From assembly GCA_028583415.1 (NCBI GenBank), contig CM053271.1, positions 88,399,534-88,463,533 of the forward strand: 64,000 nt of DNA, given 5' to 3'. The notes beneath the pieces are model-generated. The model had not been told where the DNA came from and ran no database searches. It saw nothing but the letters and a program-made list of their open reading frames with translations. Shown here piece after piece: positions 48,986 through 60,389 of this stretch (the first letter of the stretch is position 1; each line of letters starts with the position of its first letter). The position numbers and the translations under genes were made by a program. Source of the DNA: Protea cynaroides (lineage: Eukaryota; Streptophyta; Magnoliopsida; Proteales; Proteaceae).

Positions 48986-49013
48986 CAGAGAATTTGAAGG
49001 AATTAGAAAGTAC

Positions 49014-49152
49014 CTAGCATGTTGATTTTGTAGATGTGGGTGGTGGGTGTTTCAAGCCAATCCATCAATGCCAGGGATCCAGACCATTGTTGGTAGATTG
49101 AAGGGCTCCAGAAGAATCGCCTAAATGGATCACCAAAAAAACTCTCCGCCAT
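49014..49152 (-). pseudogene. Small heat-shock protein (15.7-kDa, peroxisomal type) first-exon fragment
   Basis: On the minus strand the frame starts M-A-E-S-F-F-G-D-P-F-R-R-F-F-W and continues W-S-G-S-L-A-L-M-D-W-L-E, H-I-Y-K-I-N. It ends at a GT donor (CTAG|GTAC). This pattern (PFRR, W-S-G-S-x-A-L-M-D-W, H-I-x-K-I-N) marks the N-terminus of the HSP15.7-like peroxisomal small heat-shock proteins, which are molecular chaperones with an alpha-crystallin domain. The crystallin domain exon is not seen, so only the first exon is present. Lying between inverted repeats, it looks like a captured fragment, not a working gene. Confidence 0.5.
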
Positions 49153-49418
49153 TTTCGATATTTGAAGACTGAACTGAATTGGAGCGTGGATCTTTCTCGA
49201 CATACAGGTGTCGCACTTACCTTGCTGAGATGATTAGTTCTGCAATTATGTTCCTGGGTGGGTTTCATACTTTCATGGCTTTAACCTATAGGGCGGTGGA
49301 GTGCTGTACAATTGAGTTCTTGGGTTTCATATTTTCTTGGCTTTAGCCTATAGGGCGGTGGAGTACTGTATAGGGCCTAGAAAGGAGAGTTTGAGATACT
49401 TTCATGATTGAAACCTAC

Positions 49419-49493
49419 CTTGTCCATCCGCAGCGTAATTGAATTCGTGCCATAGTAGTAGTACCTGAACTCAAGCTTTCTCTGTTCGCCCAT
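49419..49493 (-). other. Possible 25-codon exon upstream of the heat-shock fragment
   Basis: The minus-strand ATG at 49493 opens M-G-E-Q-R-K-L-E-F-R and ends at AAG|GTAGG, a good donor. No family is recognised. It could be a second captured exon. The Copia insertion lies just upstream. Confidence 0.25.
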
Positions 49494-49497
49494 GGCG

Positions 49498-49502
49498 ATA
49501 CC
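49498..49502. repeat. Left target-site duplication of the Copia element
   Basis: ATACC, identical to 55893-55897. Confidence 0.85.
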
Positions 49503-49932
49503 TGTTAGATTCCTGATGTGTGGGCTTGATCAATTACCTAACCAGTTGTTAAGTGGGAGTTCAATTACTGGTTTGACCGGTTCAGTGCGGTTCGTCATCG
49601 GTTAGAGACTACTAACCCGGTCCCTGTAGGAATGGTTGCGGGTTAGGGATTGTATTATAAATACAATGGTTAGGGTCCCTATGACCATTGGTTTTATCTC
49701 TCTGTTGCTCCCATACGCACAGAGGCAAAATGGATCCCAACGAGGCTGTGGAAGACCCTAATCGAAGCATTCAAGGCATAGGAAACGGTCGGAAATCAAT
49801 CTACAGCAAATGGTATGTGTTCTATCATCTCTTTTATTGCCCATTGTATTCTAGTTATCGTGTGGTGGATTCGTTTAGGGTTCATGGGAAATCCCATTGG
49901 AATAACCCTAACCTGCATTAAAAATCATTACA
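49503..49932 (+). repeat. 5' LTR of the Copia element (430 bp)
   Basis: It starts TGTTAGATTCCTGATG and ends AATCATTACA. A TATA-like 'attataaataca' lies near 49653. It matches the 3' LTR closely with scattered substitutions and small indels. Confidence 0.9.
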
Positions 49933-49934
49933 AT

Positions 49935-49946
49935 TGATATCGAGCC
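49935..49946 (+). other. Primer binding site of the Copia element
   Basis: TGATATCGAGCC begins two bases after the LTR end. It is close to the tRNA-Met type TGGTATCGAGCC found in Copia elements. Confidence 0.6.
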
Positions 49947-50139
49947 TCCCACGGAGCTAGGATCGTAGGTAAGGAATGGTAGAAGTGATTGAATTGAAAA
50001 GGGAGAGATTATTCTCCATAATTTTTTTCGATGAACCTGTCAAAGTTTAAAACCTTTCAAAACTTTTTCGGACCGGTAAAATTTAAAATAAATTATACCG
50101 GATTGTAGAACTCAAAAAACGAGTCTACGGTACAAAGAT

Positions 50140-50660
50140 GTTTGCCGCCGGTGGCGGACGCGCCCCACGCGCCGCTGAAGGCGCGTGAAAGCCACGCGCC
50201 GGCAGTTAGATTTAAAAAAAAAAAAAAAAAAGTTCGACGGCGCCGAGTCATCGCCGGGTCAACTCGGCGCCGGATCGGTAACCCTAACAGGGTTGCGGGT
50301 TGTTGGGCGAAGCAACCCAGCCCCGGGGCGCCAGGCCAAGACCGACTCAGTCGGGGCTGGCCCAGGCCAAGCCAGCCCGACCAGTCAGACCCAGCCAGGG
50401 CTGGCCCAAACTAGGCCCAGGCCAAGCCAGCCCGACCTATCAAACCAAGCCCGAACCCGGAACCCGTATTATACACCGGGTGGGCCAACCCGAATACCCA
50501 CACATATACCCGATTGTTGACTCGAAAACCCGAGACCATGACCCGTCAGACAAATCCGAAAACCCGGGTATCTGACCCGGTTGTATATTCGGTCGAACCG
50601 GCAACCGGTTTGGTTTTGGACGGACCGGTAGGTTTGGTTCAGATTGCGGTTCGTACCGGT
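50140..50660 (+). repeat. GC-rich non-coding segment of the Copia element
   Basis: GC-rich with inverted GGCGCC/ACGCGCC phrases (near 50148-50200, 50235-50275). A direct repeat of CCAGGCCAAGCCAGCCCGACC occurs near 50362 and 50418. Overlapping frames rich in Pro/Arg arise from composition. No gag motif. Confidence 0.5.
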
Positions 50661-51498
50661 CCAAACTTTTAAGGCCTGTTTGCCTTGCAGTTTTTGACTG
50701 CATTCACAATCCGACTTTAAACTGGATTTGTGGGAGCTAGGATGGTCGGATTGACCTCTGGTTTGTTCCGTTGGATTTGGTTTTCAATGCTCTTCAATCC
50801 GGAATAGATATTGATACATTTTGATACATTGGAAATAGTATTTTTCCTAGTTAATGCTCTTTTAGAGCTCGATTTGCGATGTTTACGTTGGTTTTTCTCA
50901 ATATTTTTGTATCATAATGATTGTTGAGCTAAAGTGCATGTTTATTTGAATGTTTAGACTTATAAAGTTGATTTTTAAAAAACATTCATGGTTATATATA
51001 TCCCACTAGAGCTGCAATTTGGGATTTGTTCATATCATGGTAGAACTTGGTGGATTCCACCAAAGTGGTATACCTTGTTTTGTCATGATGTATTCAAATT
51101 CAAGCGACTGTGTTTGTAAATGCTTTAAAGAATGACAGTGTTCACCTAAGAGTGGCATTGTCCCAGTTTATTCAAATTATGATTTGTACATATTGTGTAA
51201 GAATTAGGTGGGACCACTAAAGTGGCAAGCTCGAGTTCTATCATGATATGCTCAAATCCGAACTTATGCATTTATAGACACAAAGAAAGAAGGATAGTGC
51301 TCACTTAAATGTGACATTATCAAGATTTTCACTTTTGTGGAAGCAGCAAAGAGCGGCATTGTCCACCCAAAGGTGGCAGTGTCAAAGATCATGTAAACTC
51401 ATGCACATGGATGAAGGATCTTGACTTTAGGAGTTTCATACACCCAAAGGTGGTGGAATTTTGAGAGTCATTATCCCTTCGCAGGTTATGCACAAATA

Positions 51499-51700
51499 GT
51501 AGAAGGACCAGTGCGCTCTTGTCCCAAAGGATAAGGGTGTAGTTTCGGTTGACTCTACACAGATAGTAAGAGGACCAGTGCGCTCTTGTCCCAAAGGATA
51601 AGGGTGTAGTTTCCGGTTGACTCTACACGGATAGTAAGAGGACCGGTGCGCTCTTGTCCCAAAAGGATGAGGGGTGTAGTTTCGGTTGACTCTTCAAAGG
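51499..51700 (+). repeat. Three tandem copies of a 67-68 bp unit
   Basis: The unit contains 'ggaccagtgcgctcttgtcc', 'aaaggataagggtgtag' and 'ttgactctacac'; starts of the GTGCGCTC phrase fall at 51511, 51578 and 51646. It lies in the internal region of the Copia element. Confidence 0.9.
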
Positions 51701-53559
51701 AAATGGACTTGCATATATTTTGTAAGTTTAAATTATCTTGTGTGTATGTTTGCATTATGTCACACATATTAGAGAACATATAATGATCAAACACCTCATG
51801 ATGCCTGTTATGGCGGGCCAGTTCTATGAATTGGCATGAAAAAGTGAAAGCTAGTCTAGGAATGCTTAACCTAGTACTCAGTGGAGATTCTATTTTGATC
51901 TTTAGGAATATTCAATCCCTAAGATCAGGTAAAAGAAAATTGAAATAAGGAACATTGGAAATAGATGTTCGAGTAAAATCCAAAGAAATTTTGATCTTTA
52001 AAATGGGGTGGAGAGATGTTGTATTCTCAAGGTTGTCTGTACCAGTTTTGATGGTTTAGGATGATAATGGTGTGTGAGGAATAATGGTGTGTGGAAACAC
52101 AGGTTAGAGCTATTAGCCATCACTAATAAGCTCTGAGATATGTGAATCTCTGTAGGTAACTCATTGGAATATTATAGATGATTCACTTGACTTTCACTTC
52201 CCTCACCGAACCGCAAAGTTAGATCCCGGTGACCCATAAACCCAATGGACAGAAGATGAGTTGATTTCCTTTACACTAAGAAAGAAATTTCAAAGCAAAG
52301 AGAAAGGATTGAATGCCAATGTTATGACGTGTGAGTCATACTCTGACAAATGCAGTAAGTGAAAGGTAGGGTCTTACAGAAAGAAAAACAAATTTTCAAG
52401 GAATAGTAAGAAACTTCTGACAAGAAAAATGATTTTATGGAGCTACAGGAACTCAGAAGAAACATGTGGAAAATGTTATAACTGGAAGAAAAGTAGGATA
52501 ATGAAACTTTCGAGTAAGAAGGTAATGGAGATTGGAGACTTAAGTAATAGAAGTAATCCAAACCTATAAGAGTAGCAAAAACCTTTATTTACTCTCTATA
52601 GTTTCACGGCTATAGAAGTTAGACAGTATATCCTAATTCTATCCTTAGCATAGACATTTAGGACTCTTATCTAATGAAAGACAAGTAAAAGGTTGTAAAG
52701 AACGGAATTCTAGAAACCCCTAAAGTTAATGACTTGCTTACTTGTAAGGATTGTTTAAGGGAAAGATGACAAGATTAAGAAATATTAAAAGATATTTACA
52801 ACAAGGGAATTGTTGGATCTTGTGGACATCAAAATTTTATCTAGAAAATTCTTGTCATAATCGTTTCACTGAATGAGATTCAATAACAAAGAGTGACAAA
52901 TAGATATGATCAAGAGAACTCGAGAGTGTATTAGCTCATTTGGAGTGATCAATTCTGCAGCCTATAGTATTAATAAGGTGCCATGTAAGTTGTTTTCAGT
53001 TCAAGTTATCTTCTTGATTGGAACCGTAAAAGTAGCGTATTTTCATAACACTTGTGGGAGAGTGATTATTTTAAGACTTTGAGTTATCATTTTTGGGATA
53101 TCCTCTAATATCTGAAGGATTCAACAAGATTCATTGGTGATGTTGGTTAGCAGTCACTTCCAAGAAACATAAGTTTAATGAAATCACATGGAAATTGTTG
53201 TGGAACAATTAGTTGAGGTATCAAAAGTATTATCAGAGTGTAATGAGATAATTATTGAAATTATCTTCATTCAGGTTGATGCATAGCCAAAATATCAGAG
53301 CTAGATAAGGCAATGAGGAGATATAATAAACCATGTAGATCTGTGATTTCATCACAAGTTATACCTCAAAAATAGATATTATGGCATTGGACAAGATAAA
53401 GATCCCAATAGTTTTAAGCAAGTTGTCAATAATGAAATTGTTTTTGGATGGTTACCAGTCATAATTGATGTATCGTTATTTATGAACATCAATGAGATTT
53501 GGGATTTTATGCTCTTGTCATGAGCGGTGTATTCATAGGCTCAAATGGATATGTAAGAA

Positions 53560-54760
53560 AATGTGTGATTTCAGTGGGAGAATTGATTGCTACAAAGTAA
53601 AACTTGTAGCGAAGTGGAATCACACAAAGAGAATGAAAAGTATAGACTTCAAATCTTTGAGGTCTTAGTTATGCATTTTATTTTGGAGTTGCATCAGATA
53701 GATGTAAAGATCGTTTTGATCAAAGAAGAGTTGTATCTTCTTAAAACTTTGTTGAGATTATCATTGATCATTATGTATATATAGAGATCAGTGGGAGTGG
53801 ATTCATTTCCTAGTCATATATGTTGATGGTTAATCACTGACCAGTAGTGACATGATTTACCTGTTGAAACCATAGTTTCAATGTCTGATAAATTCGATAT
53901 GTAGAATGTGTGAGTAAGTACCTTTGTACTTGACATTGAGTTTCCTCGTGATAGAAAAAAAAAAAAAAAAAAAAATGAAACTCTGGGTTTGTCTCAAAGG
54001 GTATACATTATTCATGTTCTTGAATGATTGAATGTACATGCATAACAGTTAAGTTGCAGATGCTTAAATCAGTAAATGAGACAAATTGACAGAGTTATGT
54101 TTAAGAAATGATGTTCAAAGAGAGCATCTGAAGTACAGAGCTTGGTGTATGCTCAAGATTATATTTATTCTCACATAGCCTTTGTTTAGAGTGTATTGAA
54201 ACATTTTTAGTTGGATACTGGTATAGCTCACTAAACAACGAGAATATAAAGGTCATGCGGTACTTGCAGAGGACCAAAGATTAGTGACACTCTTGGCTAT
54301 TGTGATGTAGTGTTTGGTGATTGCATTGGTGGCATGAATCCCATCTCAGATTTATTGTTATGATGGTAGATGTATCCTTTGAGGAAAAATGTAAAGAAGT
54401 TTATCCATGCATCACCCTCTTGATAAGGTAAATTTTATAACTATATGTGAAACTAATAAGTAGCATATCTGGTTGAAGAGTTATCTTCTCGACCTGGAAG
54501 GTTGTAAGTTTAACTTAGGCCTATTGAGATGTATTGTGACAGCGGTTTAGCTGTGTTGTTCTCAAATAATAATGTGAAATCTAGTAATTCAAAGCATAAT
54601 AGAAATTGGATTTCAAATCTCTTTAGGTGAGAGAAAAGGTCAAAGAATTTATATCATGGTAGAGCACATTCGTTAAACATCTTGATTGCAGATTCTCTGA
54701 CGAAGGTTTTGTCAAGGGGAGTCTTCGAGGGAATTTGTATGTTTAATATAGAAATGGTTA
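53560..54760 (+). pseudogene. Copia reverse transcriptase / RNase H remnant
   Basis: RT: L-E-L-H-Q-I-D-V-K-I-V-L-I near 53690 corresponds to the conserved L-x-Q-M-D-V-K-T-A-F-L box. Then a V-Y-A-Q-D-Y-I-Y-S-H-I-A-F stretch (near 54145) and G-Y-C-D-V-V-F-G-D (near 54300), the RNase H start. Near 54700 the terminal A-D-S-L-T-K box follows. Stops and frameshifts are throughout. The rest of pol upstream (51700-53560) is too decayed to assign. Confidence 0.6.
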
Positions 54761-54936
54761 ATTCATTAAATGTGCTTGGTTAGTGGGAGACTCTTCCCAC
54801 ATTGATAATGATTTATTTCATTATGATTATTTACATTGCCTATAGTTTTGGCATGGATATTTATTACCATGGTTATTTTTATTTCAGCATTCATTTATTG
54901 CTATGTTGCATATTCATTGACATGTCATTGACAAAG

Positions 54937-55200
54937 GCGGTATTTAGCCAAATGAACAAGGCGGTATTAAGCCAAATGAACGGGGCGGTATTTAGCCATA
55001 GTTCACGGCGGTGTGCCAAAGTACGATATTGACCAAAAGGGTATGTGGCGGTTTGCTACGGTCAATATCAAGGTTTATTGTCTCTGAGGTTTTATCAAGG
55101 CAATTAGTACAATATTGACCAAAAGGGTATGTGGCGGTTTGCTACGGTCAATATGAAGGTTTATTGCCTCTGAGGTTTTATCAAGGCAATTAGATCGAAG
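54937..55200 (+). repeat. Two small tandem arrays near the Copia 3' end
   Basis: First, three 24-25 bp units with GGCGGTATTTAGCC (54937-55010). Then two 86-bp units (from 55026 and 55112), each containing ATATTGACC ... GGTCAATAT, so each can fold into a stem-loop. Located between the coding remnants and the polypurine tract. Confidence 0.8.
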
Positions 55201-55457
55201 GTTATTCGATCTGGACCCACATGAAATAATATTTTCATGTATACATGTCTCTAGGCGATTCATATCATTAAGTAGACTCTTGTATGTAGCTGACAGAAGG
55301 TAGTACACCAGATATGTTGGAGTATTTTCCGCTGTTGCTCGACATTGGTAGGCTTGATGAGTGGATCAAAGTTTGATGACGGTTTATTATGTAATAGGAT
55401 TCCATGGCCACACTTTTCAACGGTGGTTTCGTAATTAATCTAGCCCAAGTGGGAGAT

Positions 55458-55892
55458 TGTTAGATTCCTGATGTGTGGGCTTGATCAATTACCTAACCAG
55501 TTGTTAAGTGGGAGTTCAATTACTGGTTTGACCGGTTCAGGTCCGGTTTCGTCAACGGTTAGAGACTACTAACCCGGTCCACCTTGTGGGAATGGTTTTG
55601 GGTTAGGGATTGTATTATAAATACAATGGTTAGGGTCCCTGCAGCCATTGGTTTTATCTCTCTGTTGCTCCCATACGCACGGAGGCAAAAGGGATCCCAA
55701 CGAGGGCCGTGGAAGACCCTAATCGAAGCATTCAAGGCACGGGAAACGGTCGGAAATCAATCTCGACAAATGGTATGTGTTCTATCATCTCTTTTATTGC
55801 CCATTGTATTCTAGTTATCTGTGTGGTGGATTCGTTAGGGTTCATGGGAAATCCCATTGGAATAACCCTAACCTGCATTAAAAATCATTACA
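55458..55892 (+). repeat. 3' LTR of the Copia element (435 bp)
   Basis: It starts TGTTAGATTCCTGATG after the tract CAAGTGGGAGAT and ends AATCATTACA, followed by TSD ATACC at 55893-55897. Confidence 0.9.
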
Positions 55893-56299
55893 ATACCTCC
55901 TCAAGCTTTCCCGCCAAGAAAGCGATGACATTCAGCGAGCTCTTTCATATCCCCCAATTTCTCCGACCAGAAACTCGTTCAATCTCTTATCTCTTCTCCT
56001 TTTCTCCTGAGAGGTTTCTCTCCTTAAACTTCTCCAATTCCTTCTAAAACACAATTCATCTTCTATAATCTGCAAATTTAAGCTCCTAGCCATTGTATTC
56101 ATTTATTTCTTTTGTATCCGGAGATGGAGAAGGCGACATACAGATGTCGTTTGGAATATATCTTTTAAATTTATTTGTTAAAAATTAAATAGATAGTATA
56201 GATGGGTAGTTTTTTCATTAACGAATTTAAAATGGTGCCACGTTATCAGTTAACGGACATGACTTAACGGAAGGAGTCTGATTGATACATATTTTTAAA

Positions 56300-56385
56300 A
56301 GTAAAGGATGCTAGGGATATTATAGCAAACAAAAGCGGGTGGGGTGAAATTAAGACACATTACAGGGGTGTGGTAGATATTTTCC
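56300..56385 (-). repeat. Right terminal inverted repeat of the MULE-like element
   Basis: Inverse counterpart of 48344-48430. The sequence ends ATATTTTCCC. Confidence 0.65.
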
Positions 56386-57659
56386 CTAAAACAAATAGAA
56401 CGTGTTAAAATCAAGTCCTTTAACTCATTCTATACTACGTTAGCCCAATCAATCAAGCACTCATACACTAGATCGGTTTTCATGAGGTATATAACATATT
56501 GTTTTCTTATTAGGGGATGCCTTAAACAAAATGCTCCTATTGACCATTGTTGCTTCTTCAATTAGTAGTTGGAATCATAGTTTTAGTTCCAAGTATCGAA
56601 TAAAGTATCGGATGGAACGGAAATCAATCCGATATCGATCCAGATCAGGGACAGCTCCATCATATTGGTACATTACCGATATTGATTAAAAAGTAATTAA
56701 AATGGAAGAAACGGGTATTGGATCAGGATTGCATGTGTCCAAAACCAATACGAGTCGACCAGATGATACCGCGATTCCTAGATTCATGGCTTGAACCATT
56801 GAAATCAATAAGAGGTTGTTTGCTATTTTGAAAAATCTGTATTAATATAGACACAGTTGGCCATATTTTTTTATTATTTCACCAATAATAAATGAGTTGG
56901 TAGTGTTTGGATAGGAGCCAACCTAAATCTTGGTATTTTTCTGCTCTCCTTAAAACTGAAATTGGATAAATTTATCTCAATTCTCAAAAGAAAAAGTCCA
57001 TTTTCTTGTGAAATGCTATATTGCATGTTAATGACAGTTGAATTTTATTAACATAGTTTACTTCTGTATGTCTTAATTGGAGTTCTCATATAATCAATTT
57101 CCACCGCATTTCTCATTCTCCGGCCACACTCGTCATGGGGAATTATTGGAGTTTCAAGTAAATAAAAACAAGATTAGCATCCTTTTTATTAGTTTAAAAA
57201 ATGACAATAAACATGTTCATACCATGTTAACAATGATGTGGAAGTTATATGAACTCACAATTAATTATAGGGAAAGGATTCTCTATCAGCATGGTTCTTG
57301 CACCAACATGAAGACCAATAGAAGTGTATGCAAAAGCATTTAATTAAGGAGTGGGGTGATCATTTCACCTGTCTTGTGTCTGAGTGCAGGAACATGCTAT
57401 CGAATAAAGATATTTTTTCCTTAATTATATAAAGGCAAAATATTATTGCCACAAGAGTCTATTACTTTTCCAAACCTCACAAGAAATTTATTTTATCATA
57501 TGGGCAAATGATGTGTCTATTTTGACTATTGAATAAAAAGAAAATGATCTAAATTAATCACTTGTCAAATTTTAAAACCTCATTTAATCAAATGTACTGG
57601 TATACGATTTTTGAATGATCATGCATGTGTATATATCAATACTCTAGGAATTGCTCTGC
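56386..57659. other. Intergenic region, no gene recognised
   Basis: AT-rich. 56575-56780 repeats 'ccgatat', 'tatcggat' phrases and may be a small MITE, but no ends are clear. The 88-codon frame at 57077-57343 has no recognisable domain. Confidence 0.5.
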
Positions 57660-58801
57660 ATCTTGACAACTTTGAACAAAACACAAATGGTTTAAATAAG
57701 AAAAACAATGAAAATGGTATTGGGTTGTGTCTTGTATCTGTGAGGTCTACATAGTTATTAGAGTTGTACTTGTATTACAGTTTGGGTCCATTACATGCAC
57801 AAGGAATAAATCTGTAATTGTGTGGGATTAAGGTTTTTAGGAATCTTATATATTGTCTCTATTGGGAAAACCCTAAGTAAGATCTGAGCAAAAGAGAACA
57901 CTTTGTCAGGTAGAGAGAGGTGTAGAACTTTCTTGCGAATAAATAAATTCTCTGATTCTCTATGGTAGAGATAGGCATTCCGGATTGGATAATAAACCAT
58001 GGTAAATCTTGTATTGTGTCTGTTTGCTTGATCTTTGTTATTCATCTCTGGTTTGCACCTTGACAACTTTGAACAAAACACAAATGTTATTAGAGTTGTA
58101 CTTGTATTATAGTTTGGGTCCATTACATGCACAAGGAATAAATCTGTAATTGTGTGGGATTAAGGTTTCTAGGAATCCTATATATTGTCTCTATTGGAAA
58201 AACCCTAAGTAAGGTCTGAGCAAAAGAGAACATTTTGTCAGGTAGAGAGAGGTGTAGAACTTTCTTGCGAATAAATAAATTCTCTGATTCTCTGTGGTGG
58301 AGATAGGCATTCCGGATTGGATACTAAACCATGGTAAATCTTGTATTGTGTCTGTTTGCTTGATCTTCGTTATTTATCTCTGGTATGCACCTTGACAACT
58401 TTGAACAAAACACAAATGGTTTAAATAAGAAAAACAATGAAAATGGTGTTGAGTTGTGTCTTGTATTCTGTGAGGTCTACATAGTTATTAGAGTTATACT
58501 TGTATTACAGCTTGGGTCCATTACAGGTACAAGGGATAAATCTATAATTATGTGAGATTAAAGTTTCTGGGGACCCTATATATTGTCTCTGTTGGAAAAA
58601 CCTTAAGTAAGGTTTAAGCAAAAGAGAACACTTTGTCAGGTAGAGAGAGGTGTAGAACTTTTTTGCGAATAAATAAATTCTCTGATTCTCTGTGTGGAGG
58701 TGGGCATTCCGGATTGGATGCTAAACCATGGTAAATCTTGTATTGTGTCTATTTGCTTGATCTTCGTTATTTATCTCTGGTTTGCGCCTTCATCCCTAAT
58801 A
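57660..58801 (+). repeat. Three tandem Copia LTR units (family C)
   Basis: Each unit aligns with the LTR at 17711-18061 (inverse). Units run about 57719-58055, 58085-58387 (front trimmed) and 58447-58801. Between them a roughly 58-bp spacer (with 'gacaactttgaacaaaacac') recurs at 57660, 58056 (partial) and 58388. Only the last unit has the complete end CATCCCTAATA next to a PBS. Unequal crossing-over between LTRs could give this pattern. Confidence 0.8.
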
Positions 58802-58803
58802 AG

Positions 58804-58815
58804 TGGTATCAGAGT
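58804..58815 (+). other. Primer binding site of the family-C Copia element
   Basis: TGGTATCAGAGT begins two bases after the end of the third LTR unit. It is of tRNA-Met type and fixes the strand of the element as plus. Confidence 0.75.
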
Positions 58816-58967
58816 AAGGTTCGACAGATTGTTACGTATCTCAAAAAAGGGAGGTGTGCAAGGTTTCTGTGGGAAAGAAGAATTATTTTTTCTGAAGTGA
58901 GCCAAAATAAGAGGAGTTAGGTGAGAAAATTTTAAAAAGAAAAAAAAGGTGAAACAAAAGAAGGTAC
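58816..58967 (+). mobile_element. Copia leader, cut by a gypsy LTR
   Basis: About 150 bp of purine-rich leader follow the PBS. The last five bases are GGTAC, then the gypsy LTR begins. No gag start is reached. The expected continuation (gag) is found only at 19620-18238 on the minus strand. Confidence 0.55.
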
Positions 58968-59668
58968 TGTTATGGGAGAAAAACATCACCCAATGAAATT
59001 CCTACACGTGGCATCCAAAGTCGGCTAGGCCAACCAAACAAACAATGTAGCGCTTGGCTTTTTACGCTCGGAGTCACAATCCTATCAAGACACGGTACAT
59101 GGTCAGTGGCATAGTCCTACTGGGTTGTGTTTTCTGGTCGGAGGTCAAAGTCCTAAGGCAACTAAGTTACGTCATAGGAGTCATTCTCCTAGTACAATAC
59201 ATTGCTGATCATCATGGTCATACAACCACTTGTATGGTGACACATGTTACTCTTATTGTTAACCGACTTAGCGTCCTTGGTTACAGTCTCCCACTCCTAC
59301 TTGGAGTCTATGACCAGGGAGTCCCTCAAAGCAATACCTGGCAATCTTATTGGTGATCTACTTTCCTGAGTCCTAGTACTTCCATGCTTCTTCCCAATCT
59401 CTATAAGTAGAGGACAATCCCCTTAGGTAAATCATCTCATTATTCATTGTTCACCCTCACTCACAATCTCATACGCTCAAACTCTTTCATCGTTCCCCTC
59501 CTTCTCTAAACTGGAGATAGCTTTCTGTTATCTCTTGACTGTTTACATTGAGAATCTAACTTAGGCATCAGAGTGTACCCGGGGTTTAGTCGCCCAACTC
59601 CTTTATTTAACTTCTGTGATTGCAGGTTGGTCGGATCACAGACCGACGGGTGATTTCCAATCGTAATA
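58968..59668 (+). repeat. Ty3/gypsy 5' LTR (family G), 701 bp
   Basis: It starts TGTTATGGGAGAAAAAC and ends TTCCAATCGTAATA (ACA decayed to ATA). A TATA-like 'tctataagtagagg' lies near 59398. The PBS follows within four bases. It aligns along its whole length with 20069-20760 in inverse orientation. Confidence 0.85.
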
Positions 59669-59671
59669 GTT

Positions 59672-59689
59672 TGGCGCCCACCGTGGGGC
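59672..59689 (+). other. Primer binding site of the family-G gypsy element
   Basis: TGGCGCCCACCGTGGGGC, a PBS type well known from plant gypsy elements, starts three bases after the LTR end. Confidence 0.8.
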
Positions 59690-59737
59690 CTCTTGATTGA
59701 GTTTGACAGACAGCGTACAAGGAATTTCAATCACTTT

Positions 59738-60345
59738 CGATGTCCCACTGGAGAACTCGTGCTCAGGCTTCACAGCTACCTTTGGAGCACTCTATGCAAG
59801 TTTAGGAGGACAGCAGTCCAAGTATGGTTGGTGTAAATCATACTCCGACACCAGTACCTACTCCGACAGCAATGGCGCCACCACCACCTCCTCAGTACAT
59901 GACTCGCCAGTAATTCGACGAGTTAAGGTAGCAGATCAACCAGTTGGCTCAAACCCTGAGAGTAGCTCGCGCAAGTAACTTGGTAGCCAGAGGGGTGGGA
60001 GCAAACCCTCCGCCAACGCCAGTACCGACCGCCAGCTGCCCCCTAGGCTGCTCATCATCATCCTGCACCAATGGTGTCAGTCAGAGACGCGCCAAGTAAT
60101 CCTCAACCTCCCGTAGGATCCCATTATCGGAGCAAAGCTTCCCATCAGCCTTCCCGGAGCGTGGCAGGATCATCTGCTCTGCACCAACCAGCCAACCACT
60201 ACCAAGCTGAGGGATTGCAAGGCGCGCACCCCCGACCCGAAAGGGATGCGAGGTCCTTCCACGACGCCCTCCACCAACAGCGGAGGTCTAGAGACAGTTG
60301 TTGGAATTGGCTACTCAGCTCCAGTAGGTAGAGCAGAACCGGGTC
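59738..60345 (+). pseudogene. Gypsy gag N-terminal region remnant
   Basis: The frame from ATG 59738 reads M-S-H-W-R-T-R-A-Q-A-S. After stops it continues as a Pro/Thr-rich stretch (P-T-P-V-P-T-P-T), a short helix (Q-I-N-Q-L-A-Q-T-L-R-V-A-R-A) and a further Pro-rich linker in another frame. Stops at about 59801 and 59903 and frame changes show decay. Confidence 0.55.
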
Positions 60346-60389
60346 GTCCCACAGAGGATAGCCTACACCTCCGTCATAGCACTTTCTTA

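Larger units (their letters stand above)
49503..55892 (+). mobile_element. Complete but degenerate Copia element, 6.4 kb
   Basis: 5' LTR 49503-49932, PBS just after it, 3' LTR 55458-55892, polypurine tract CAAGTGGGAGAT before the 3' LTR, and the perfect TSD ATACC. Coding remnants near the 3' end show Copia RT and RNase H. The front half has no recognisable gag and holds GC-rich and tandem-repeat DNA. It inserted into the MULE-like element, so it is the younger of the two. Confidence 0.85.
48344..56385. mobile_element. Pack-MULE-like element with terminal inverted repeats
   Basis: The left end (GGGAAAATATTTGTCATTAC...) and the inverse of the right end (GGGAAAATATCTACCACACC...) match for about 85 bp with shared blocks TGTCTTAAT, TCACCC, ATCCCTA. 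Outer 9-mers are AT-rich but not an exact duplication. Without the Copia insertion (49503-55892) the element is about 1.65 kb. It carries no transposase but contains exon-like host sequence, including a small heat-shock-protein fragment. The assignment to Mutator-like elements is inferred from long TIRs plus gene capture. Confidence 0.5.

Noticed and set aside
48344..56394. Target-site duplication of the MULE-like element
   Set aside because: Flanking 9-mers (tttaaaata and taaaacaaa) are similar only through AT-richness; no exact duplication.
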